Assembly: GCF_027912835.1 (NCBI RefSeq)
Contig: NZ_CP115768.1
Coordinates: 2,596,501 to 2,660,500, forward strand
Source of the DNA: Paracoccus sediminicola
GTDB taxonomy: Bacteria > Pseudomonadota > Alphaproteobacteria > Rhodobacterales > Rhodobacteraceae
Length of the DNA: 64,000 nt
Direction: 5' to 3'
How positions within the stretch are numbered: the stretch's first letter is position 1; every line of letters begins with the position of its first letter. Positions 28,795 through 35,422 of this stretch are shown here, piece after piece. Below the pieces are notes generated by a model. That model made no database searches and was not told the DNA's origin. It saw only the letters and a list, made by a program, of their open reading frames with translations. A program made the translations under genes and the position numbers.

Positions 28795-29594
28795 CTTGCC
28801 GCCAGCCCTTCGGTCGACGAGAAGAACATGGCCTGGCTTAGCGCCGAGCTGACCTGATCCTCGGTATAGGGTTTCGAAATCAGGAAGGCCGGTTCCGGCC
28901 GGTCGCCGGTCAGCAGCCGTTCGGGGAAGGCGGTGACAAAGATCACCGGCACGTCGCCCAGCGATTGCAGCAGTTCGTTCACCGCGTCGATGCCCGACGA
29001 TCCGTCGGCCAGCTGAATATCGGCGAGAATCAGGTCGGGACGTTTTTCGTCGGCCAGCTGGATCGCGGCGGAGTGGGTGCGTGCGATGCCCGTCACCTCA
29101 TGGCCCATCGCCTGAACGATGCCCTTGAGATCCATCGCGATGATGGTCTCATCCTCGATGATCATCACCTTGCCGCGGACCGACTGGCTCATCTCGTCCA
29201 TGGCGATGCGCACAAGATCCTCGGCCTCACCGGCGTCGATCTGCATCACCTGTCCGATCTCGTCATAGCGGAGCCCCTCGATCGAGCTCAGCAGCAGGGC
29301 CTCGCGCGAATTGGGCGTCAGTTTCGACATCAGCGACTGCGCCCGCGCCCCCCGCGCGCCCCCATCCGCGTCGGCGACCGGCTGACCGCTGGAATCCCAG
29401 ATGGCGTGAAACGCCCGGAACAATCCGACCCGCGTGTCGAGCCCGTCCATCACGCTCCGGTCGGTCAGGATGACCTCCAGCGCGGCGGCAGCATATTTGT
29501 CGCCGACGGTCTGGCTACCCGTAAGCGCGCGGGCGTAGCGCCGCAAAAAGGGCAGCTCGCGCCCGATAGACTTGGCAAGATCGGCAGAAGACAT
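28791..29594 (-). CDS. phyR: PhyR, anti-anti-sigma response regulator of the general stress response
   Basis: When phosphorylated, PhyR binds NepR and frees the sigma factor EcfG. The 267-residue protein has a sigma-like N-terminal half (about residues 1-135, with RELPFLRRYARALTGS and KLTPNSREALLLSSIEGLRYDEI). A receiver domain (141-262) follows, with acidic pair Glu147-Asp148, phospho-acceptor Asp192 in ILADIQLADGSSG, the PhyR-type VIFVTAFPERLL, and Lys in LISKPYTE. The start at 29594 has GAGGT five bases upstream. It is divergent from nepR-ecfG, with which it shares 93 bases. Confidence 0.96.
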   Translation of the reverse strand: MSSADLAKSIGRELPFLRRYARALTGSQTVGDKYAAAALEVILTDRSVMDGLDTRVGLFRAFHAIWDSSGQPVADADGGARGARAQSLMSKLTPNSREALLLSSIEGLRYDEIGQVMQIDAGEAEDLVRIAMDEMSQSVRGKVMIIEDETIIAMDLKGIVQAMGHEVTGIARTHSAAIQLADEKRPDLILADIQLADGSSGIDAVNELLQSLGDVPVIFVTAFPERLLTGDRPEPAFLISKPYTEDQVSSALSQAMFFSSTEGLAAS

Positions 29595-29623
29595 GTAAAC
29601 CTCGATCGTCGCGGCCCTCAAAT

Positions 29624-29648
29624 GGAACCTAGGTGTCATCTATCGGTT
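29624..29648 (+). promoter_or_regulatory. Candidate EcfG-dependent promoter for nepR-ecfG
   Basis: GGAAC (29624-29628), 16 bases, then GGTT (29645-29648), against the EcfG consensus GGAAC-N16/17-CGTT. It lies 39 bases before the nepR ATG, as expected for autoregulation by EcfG. Confidence 0.6.
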
Positions 29649-29687
29649 GAGCGGCGTGCGCACAAGATTGGCGGGATTAACAAAATT

Positions 29688-29834
29688 ATGACGAGTAAGC
29701 GCGACGAGCGAAAAAAAGCTGCTCTCGACAAGCAGATCGACGAAAATCTGAAACGCGTCTACCAGCAGGACAGTGAGCAGGACATACCCGACGAATTGCT
29801 CGCCTTGCTTGAAAAACTCCGCGAGCAGGAGTGA
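29688..29834 (+). CDS. nepR: NepR, anti-sigma factor of EcfG
   Basis: Small anti-sigma factor that holds EcfG inactive until PhyR~P displaces it. ATG at 29688 gives 48 residues, very short even for NepR. The family core is clear: ALDKQIDENLKRVYQ followed by IPDELLALLEKL. Its stop overlaps the GTG start of ecfG (GTGA), so the two proteins are made in step. It is divergent from phyR and follows a candidate EcfG promoter. Confidence 0.93.
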   Translation: MTSKRDERKKAALDKQIDENLKRVYQQDSEQDIPDELLALLEKLREQE

Positions 29835-30430
29835 GAGACTTGGCTGATAAATCGAAGGTCGCGCAGGATCAGAAGTCCGGCGCCAACCCCCGCGACGAAC
29901 TTGTCGATCATCTTCCCGCGCTGCGCGCGTTTGCGCTGTCTCTGACCCGCGAAGGTGCCTCGGCGGATGATCTTGTGCAGGACACCATCGTCAAGGCCTG
30001 GACGAATATGGATAAATTCCAGCCCGGCACCAATCTCCGGGCGTGGCTGTTCACCATTCTGCGCAACACTTTCTATTCCGCCCGTCGCAAGACCAAGCGC
30101 GAAGTGTCTGACGCAGACGGTATTCATGCCGCGAGGCTGGCCACGCGCCCCGAACATGACGGGCGTCTCGCCCTGTCGGACTTCCGCGATGCCTTCGCCC
30201 ATCTGCCCGATGAGCAGCGCGAGGCGCTGATCCTGGTCGGAGCTTCCGGGTTTTCCTATGAAGAAGCCGCTGAAATGACCGGCGTTGCGGTCGGCACGGT
30301 GAAATCCCGCGCCAATCGTGGCCGCCGCAAGCTGGCCGAGCTGCTTCATCTCGAAGAGGGCGAAGAGCTGGAAATGACCGACCGAACCACATTGGCGGCG
30401 ATGGCGTCGAACTCGCCCGTGATGCGCTGA
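29831..30430 (+). CDS. ecfG: EcfG-family RNA polymerase sigma factor
   Basis: Extracytoplasmic-function sigma factor directing the general stress response. The 199-residue protein has region 2 (LTREGASADDLVQDTIVKAW and LRAWLFTILRN) and region 4 (LPDEQREALILVGASGFSYE, then the helix-turn-helix AEMTGVAVGTVKSRANRGRR). The start is GTG at 29831, overlapping the nepR stop. A second in-frame start (TTG, nine bases on) is possible. Partner genes phyR, nepR and a HisKA_2 kinase are all adjacent. Confidence 0.95.
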   Translation: MRDLADKSKVAQDQKSGANPRDELVDHLPALRAFALSLTREGASADDLVQDTIVKAWTNMDKFQPGTNLRAWLFTILRNTFYSARRKTKREVSDADGIHAARLATRPEHDGRLALSDFRDAFAHLPDEQREALILVGASGFSYEEAAEMTGVAVGTVKSRANRGRRKLAELLHLEEGEELEMTDRTTLAAMASNSPVMR

Positions 30431-30436
30431 GGCACG

Positions 30437-32218
30437 ATGCTGCGGGGCCTGCTCGAGACACTCCAGTTCACGAAGGGTCTCGGATTCCGTCTCGCGGCGC
30501 TGCTTTCGGTGGCGATCCTGCCGATCGGGCTGATGTCGCTGATCCAGACGATGTATCTGTCGGGCGAAGCGGAACGCTCGGCAGAGACCGCCATTGTCGG
30601 GCGCACCGGCGCAGCCGCTGCGGGTGAGCGGGCGCTGCTTCAGAGCGCGCTTGGAACAGCGGATGCGCTTGGCCCTGCGGTGCTGCGCGGCATCGACGAT
30701 GCGGCGGCCTGTTCCAACATGCTCAAGAGCTTCGTCGAACGGGGCGCGACCTATGTTTATGCCGGCTTCACCCGGCTGGACGGCACATCGGAGTGCAATT
30801 CCGGCGAGATCGTCGCGGACATGAACGGCTTCACCGCCTATGAGCATTTTCTCGCGAGCCCGACCACCGTTGTGGTCCCGATGCGGCGCGGCGCGGTCAG
30901 TCAGCAGGCGGTGGTTGTGGTCGCGCAGCCCCTTTATCGCGAACGCGAGCTGTTGGGCTATGTCTCGGTCTCGCTGTCTCAGGAACTGCTGCAATCGACG
31001 CATGGGTCGATCTATGGCGGGAAGGGCGCGCGCACCATCACCTTCAATGCCGAGGGCGACATACTGTCCGCCGATGAGGGTGTCGTCGAAGATATCAGCG
31101 GCGCCTTGCCCCGGAATGAGACACTCCGCAGCCTGATATCACGGGCGGAGACCACCTTTACGGACATCACGGCCTCGGGTGAGCAGCGCGTCTTTGCCGT
31201 CGTCTCGGTGGTTCCCGGCCTTGTCTATGCGCTGGGCAGTTTCAGCCCGATGGAGGCAGGGGTGCAGGGCTACCGCGTCACCAAGCTGACCGCGGTGCTG
31301 TTTGCCGTAGCGCTTTGGGCGGTGTCGCTTGGCGTCGCCTATTACGCGGTGTATCGTCTTGTTCTGCGCCATATCCGCGAGTTGCGCGGCCAGATGCGCC
31401 GCTTTGCCGTGGGCGACCGCGCCGCGCCGCCCCGCATCATGGAAGACGCCCCGACCGAGATCGCCGATGTGTCGCGCACCTTTCATAACATGGTGCGAAT
31501 TCTCAATCGCGACGAGGCGGCGCTCGAAGCGGCTATCGACGAGAAGACCGTCCTGCTGAAAGAGGTGCATCACAGGGTGAAGAACAATCTTCAGCTTATC
31601 GCCTCGATCATCTCGATGCAGGGGCGGCTGATCGAGGATGACGATGCAAAGCGCACGCTGCGGTCCGTGCAGGATCGTGTGGCGTCTCTGGCTTCGATCT
31701 ACAAGAATCTCTATCAGGCGGAACATCTGGAATCGGTCGATGCTGATCGGCTCATTTCCGAGGTTATCAATCAGATGACCAGCGCTTCGATGGGCCCCGG
31801 AAAGAGGCTGAAGGTCGACACCAAGCTGGAGCCTCTGATCCTTCAGCCTGATCAGGCAGTGCCGCTGACGCTGCTGACCAACGAGGCTTTCACCAACGCG
31901 ATGAAATATGCAGGCATCCCGCCGGGCCACGATGAGGCATGGGCGCGGGTCAGCCTGGTGCGCGTGGATGGCGATCATGCCGAGCTGAAAGTGACCAATT
32001 CGATCGGCGAGAAGGACCTCAACATCGAAAGCACGGGCCTCGGCGGCCAACTGATCGAGGCGTTCGCCCTGCAACTCGATGGTGAGGCGGTGATCGAGAC
32101 GTCGGAAACCGAATTCACGCTGTCCCTCGTATTCCGCATCGAGGAAATCCGCCCGCTGCCGATCGAGGACCGGAATGTCGTGCTGACCTCGGCAGCGCGG
32201 GAAGGGTCGCGTCACTAG
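30437..32218 (+). CDS. Membrane sensor histidine kinase (HisKA_2/HWE type), likely PhyR kinase
   Basis: A 593-residue sensor kinase six bases after ecfG, so very probably the phosphodonor for PhyR. It has a first membrane helix (about residues 17-40), a periplasmic sensing domain of about 240 residues with two cysteines (AACSNM and TSECNSG), a second helix (283-308) and a HAMP-like segment. The HisKA_2 box KEVHHRVKNNLQLIASI has its phospho-acceptor His near residues 377-378, and an ATPase domain with TNEAFTNAMKYA follows. The periplasmic signal is unknown. The name PhyK would be by analogy. Confidence 0.9.
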   Translation: MLRGLLETLQFTKGLGFRLAALLSVAILPIGLMSLIQTMYLSGEAERSAETAIVGRTGAAAAGERALLQSALGTADALGPAVLRGIDDAAACSNMLKSFVERGATYVYAGFTRLDGTSECNSGEIVADMNGFTAYEHFLASPTTVVVPMRRGAVSQQAVVVVAQPLYRERELLGYVSVSLSQELLQSTHGSIYGGKGARTITFNAEGDILSADEGVVEDISGALPRNETLRSLISRAETTFTDITASGEQRVFAVVSVVPGLVYALGSFSPMEAGVQGYRVTKLTAVLFAVALWAVSLGVAYYAVYRLVLRHIRELRGQMRRFAVGDRAAPPRIMEDAPTEIADVSRTFHNMVRILNRDEAALEAAIDEKTVLLKEVHHRVKNNLQLIASIISMQGRLIEDDDAKRTLRSVQDRVASLASIYKNLYQAEHLESVDADRLISEVINQMTSASMGPGKRLKVDTKLEPLILQPDQAVPLTLLTNEAFTNAMKYAGIPPGHDEAWARVSLVRVDGDHAELKVTNSIGEKDLNIESTGLGGQLIEAFALQLDGEAVIETSETEFTLSLVFRIEEIRPLPIEDRNVVLTSAAREGSRH

Positions 32219-32283
32219 ATGCGCGGGCTTTCCATCCCGCGCCGGCGGCGATAGCGTCGCGCGCGAAGATTAAAGGAGACCGG

Positions 32284-33342
32284 ATGAAACGCGAAACACT
32301 CGGCCGCAGCGATCTGGAGGTCAGCGCCTTCTCGCTCGGCACAATGACCTTCGGCAACCAGACCGCCGAGGATGATGCCCACGCGCAGATCGAGGCGGCC
32401 CTGGAGGCCGGCATCACCTTCCTGGATTGCGCCGAGATGTATCCGGTCAACCCGGTCCGCGCCGAGACAGCAGGACGCTCCGAAGAATATATCGGAAGCT
32501 GGCTTGCCGGCAGCGGGCGGCGGCACGAGGTCGAGATCGCCACGAAGGCGTCAGGCGAAGGAAGCGCTGTCCGCGATGGCGAGGGTTTTTCCGGCAAGAA
32601 TCTGTCCCGCATCGTCGAGGGCTCGCTCAAGCGGCTGCAAACCGATGTGATCGACCTTTATCAGCTGCATTGGCCGGCACGCGGCAGCTATAGCTTTCGA
32701 CAGAATTGGCGCTACGATCCTTCGGGTCAGAGCCGCGCGAGCAATCTCGATCATTTCGAGGATGTGTTGCGCGCGATGGAGGATCTTGTGCGTGCCGGAA
32801 AGATCCGCCAGTTCGGCCTGTCCAACGAGACCGCCTGGGGCACAATCCGCTGGATCGATATGGCCGAGCGGCTCGGAGCGCCGCGGGTGGTATCGGTGCA
32901 GAACGAATATTCGCTGCTGCAACGGCTATACGATACCGATATGGCCGAGGTTGCGGTCAATGAAGATGTCACACTTCTGTCTTACTCTCCGCTCGCTGCG
33001 GGGCTGCTGACCGGGAAATATCAGGATGACGCGGTGCCCGAGGGCAGCCGGGTTGCGGTCGATCTGGCGCATGGCGGCGGCGGCATTCTGGGCGGACGCA
33101 AGACAGAACGCGCGCATGGCGCTGTCGCGGCCTATCTGAAGCTGGCCGAAGAGCATGGCATCGACCCGGTGCATATGGCGCTTGCGTGGCAGCGCACCCG
33201 GCCTTTCCCGGTGATCCCGATCCTCGGTGCGACGTCGATCGATCAGTTGAAGCATCAGCTCACAGGGCTTGAGACGACGCTCAGTGACGAGCTGAAAACA
33301 GCGATAGATGACGTGCACCGCGCATGGCCGATGCCCTATTGA
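32284..33342 (+). CDS. Aldo/keto reductase (Tas-like)
   Basis: NADP(H)-dependent oxidoreductase of the aldo/keto reductase superfamily, substrate unknown. The 352-residue protein resembles E. coli Tas: SLGTMTFGNQTAEDDAHAQI, the catalytic Asp-Tyr pair in LDCAEMYPVNP, DVIDLYQLHWP with the substrate His, SVQNEYSLLQR, YSPLAAGLLTGKY, and the C-terminal ATSIDQLKHQL. AAAGGAG lies six bases before the ATG. Its end overlaps the start of the tsaE-amgK gene by 19 bases, opening a run of overlapping genes through addA. Confidence 0.92.
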   Translation: MKRETLGRSDLEVSAFSLGTMTFGNQTAEDDAHAQIEAALEAGITFLDCAEMYPVNPVRAETAGRSEEYIGSWLAGSGRRHEVEIATKASGEGSAVRDGEGFSGKNLSRIVEGSLKRLQTDVIDLYQLHWPARGSYSFRQNWRYDPSGQSRASNLDHFEDVLRAMEDLVRAGKIRQFGLSNETAWGTIRWIDMAERLGAPRVVSVQNEYSLLQRLYDTDMAEVAVNEDVTLLSYSPLAAGLLTGKYQDDAVPEGSRVAVDLAHGGGGILGGRKTERAHGAVAAYLKLAEEHGIDPVHMALAWQRTRPFPVIPILGATSIDQLKHQLTGLETTLSDELKTAIDDVHRAWPMPY

Positions 33343-34754
33343 CGCTGACCGGCGGCGTCGCTTTGAGCGACGCGCTCGCCCGCGCCGTCGCGACAGAGCT
33401 TCGCGCAGGCGATACGCTGCTGCTCGATGGTCCGGTGGGTGCGGGCAAATCGCATTTTGCGCGGGGTCTTATCCGCGCCCGGCTGCGCAACTCCCATGAA
33501 GATGTGCCAAGCCCGACCTTCACACTGGTGCAAAGCTACGATGCCGATCCGCCGATCTGGCACGCAGATCTGTATCGGCTCGGCGACCCGCAAGAGATCG
33601 ACGAGCTTGGCCTGACCGATGCCGCTGACGATTCCATCCTGCTGGTCGAATGGCCGGATCGGGCCGGAGACTGGCCGGACACATTGCGGCTGAGCTTTGC
33701 GCATCTTGACGACCCCGATCAACGCCAGGTCACGCTTCACGGCGACACCGCGCGATGGCATCGGGTTCGGCGCGCTGCTGAGCGGGCCGCCTTCGTCAAC
33801 GATGCAGGCTGGGCGGATGCGGATGTCGCGTTTCTGGCTGGGGATGCCTCGGCACGGCGCTATTTCCGCTTGAACCGTGATGGCGGCTCTGCGGTGCTGA
33901 TGGACACCGATGCGGCGACGCTGACGCCCTATCTCGCGATGACCGCATGGCTCGCGGAACGTGGATTTACGGTGCCGCGCGTCTATGCGGCGGATCGTCC
34001 AGCCGGTCTGGCCCTGATCGAGGATTTTGGAGACGCGCAGGTGGCACGGATCATCGATGCCGAGCCGGCGCGCATCGCTCCGCTTTACGAGCGGATCGCA
34101 GAGATGCTGGCCCGGCTTGCGTCTTATCCGCCCGCGCCGGGGATCATGGCTCTGGATGGTCCGCGCATGGCCGAGCAGGTCGGCATTTTTGCGCAGCATT
34201 ACCCCCCAGCGATCGGTGCGGATGCCGATGCCCGTGCTGCCGCGGCGCAGATCGCACCGACCATCGCCGCGCTTCACGCAGAGCTTTGCGCTGGCGCTGC
34301 ACCTGTCACCAGCCTGCGCGATTTTCACGCCGAGAACATCATTCTGACGCCGGATGACCGGCTTGGCCTTCTGGATTTTCAGGACGCGGTGGCGACGCAT
34401 CCGGCCTATGATCTGGTTTCGGCCCTGCATGACGCGCGCCGCGCCATCCCGCGCGATGTCGAAGATTCTGCAATCGCCCGGTTCCTCGCCGTGTCGGGCA
34501 TGGCGCGCGAAACATTCGACCCGGCCTTTGCGCTTTTGGGCGCACAGCGTAATCTGCGCATCATGGGAATTTTCACGCGCCTTTGCATTCGCGACGCAAA
34601 ACCGCGCTATCTGGATTTCATGCCGCATTGCTGGTCGCTGATCCAGCGCGAGATCGGTCACCCGGCGCTGGCACCGCTCGCCCGGCTGGTGGCACGGATC
34701 CCTGCACCGACACAGAAAAATATCGAAAGGATCCGCGCGCAATGCCCCCGCTGA
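33324..34754 (+). CDS. TsaE-AmgK fusion: tRNA t6A ATPase joined to sugar (N-acetylmuramate) kinase
   Basis: Two proteins in one 476-residue chain. Residues 1-150 are TsaE, the ATPase of the t6A37 tRNA-modification complex: P-loop DGPVGAGKSHFARGL (Lys42), SPTFTLVQSY and LLVEWPDRAGDWPD. Residues 155-476 are an APH-type kinase with RYFRL, LALIEDFGD, the catalytic DFHAEN near residue 333 and the metal-binding LLDFQDA. This half matches AmgK, the anomeric N-acetylmuramate/N-acetylglucosamine kinase of cell-wall recycling. The next gene is MurU-like, which supports the AmgK assignment. The fusion is probably normal for this order. The start overlaps the aldo/keto reductase end. Confidence 0.9.
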   Translation: MADALLTLTGGVALSDALARAVATELRAGDTLLLDGPVGAGKSHFARGLIRARLRNSHEDVPSPTFTLVQSYDADPPIWHADLYRLGDPQEIDELGLTDAADDSILLVEWPDRAGDWPDTLRLSFAHLDDPDQRQVTLHGDTARWHRVRRAAERAAFVNDAGWADADVAFLAGDASARRYFRLNRDGGSAVLMDTDAATLTPYLAMTAWLAERGFTVPRVYAADRPAGLALIEDFGDAQVARIIDAEPARIAPLYERIAEMLARLASYPPAPGIMALDGPRMAEQVGIFAQHYPPAIGADADARAAAAQIAPTIAALHAELCAGAAPVTSLRDFHAENIILTPDDRLGLLDFQDAVATHPAYDLVSALHDARRAIPRDVEDSAIARFLAVSGMARETFDPAFALLGAQRNLRIMGIFTRLCIRDAKPRYLDFMPHCWSLIQREIGHPALAPLARLVARIPAPTQKNIERIRAQCPR

Positions 34755-35422
34755 TGATCTTCGCCGCCGGCAAGGGCACCCGCATGGCCCCGCTGACCGA
34801 TACACGTCCCAAGCCGCTGATCGAGGTGGCCGGGCGCAGCCTGCTGGATCGCAGCCTCGATATGGCGCGAGAGGCGGGAATTGGCCGGATCGTGGTGAAC
34901 ACGCATTACCTCGGCGATCAGATCCGCGATCACCTGGCGGGCAGCGACGTGGCGATCTCGGACGAATCCGAGGCGTTGCTGGAAACCGGCGGCGGGCTGC
35001 GCAAGGCGCTGCCGTTGCTGGGAGAGGATGCGGTCATGACGTTGAACCCGGATGTGATCTGGACCGGGTCCAATCCGCTAAGGGCGCTGAATGCAGCCTG
35101 GGAGCCAGAGCGCATGGATGCGCTGCTGATGCTGTTTCCGCATGATCGCGCGCGGGGTCGCGTGGGTCCGGGAGATTTCAGCCGAGATGCAGAGGGTCGG
35201 ATCAGCCGAGCGGGCGACATGATCTATGCCGGTTGCCAGATCTGCAAGACCGGGCGGCTGTCCGAGGTCGGGGACGACGCTTTCTCGTTGAACCGCCTGT
35301 GGGATCTGATCATCGCCGAGGGTCGCGCCTTTGGTGTCGTCCATAATGGCGAATGGTGCGATCTTGGACGGCCCGAGACGATCCCTCTTGCCGAGACGAT
35401 GCTGGCCGAAAATGTGGAATGA
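34742..35422 (+). CDS. murU: MurU-like nucleotidyltransferase (N-acetylmuramate 1-phosphate uridylyltransferase)
   Basis: Sugar-1-phosphate nucleotidyltransferase that with AmgK turns recycled N-acetylmuramic acid into UDP-MurNAc, bypassing the fosfomycin-sensitive route. ATG at 34742 gives 226 residues with the nucleotide loop MIFAAGKGTRMAPLTDTRPK, GRIVVNTHYLG, ETGGGLRKALPLL, the metal-binding LNPDVIW, and the C-terminal GEWCDLGRPE. It overlaps the kinase gene by 13 bases and addB by 11 bases. A generic NDP-sugar pyrophosphorylase is the alternative. Confidence 0.88.
   Translation: MPPLMIFAAGKGTRMAPLTDTRPKPLIEVAGRSLLDRSLDMAREAGIGRIVVNTHYLGDQIRDHLAGSDVAISDESEALLETGGGLRKALPLLGEDAVMTLNPDVIWTGSNPLRALNAAWEPERMDALLMLFPHDRARGRVGPGDFSRDAEGRISRAGDMIYAGCQICKTGRLSEVGDDAFSLNRLWDLIIAEGRAFGVVHNGEWCDLGRPETIPLAETMLAENVE

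Noticed and set aside
28965-29834. 289-codon plus-strand frame spanning phyR antisense and nepR
   Set aside because: Only the last 48 codons (29688-29834) make sense, as nepR; the rest is antisense to phyR.
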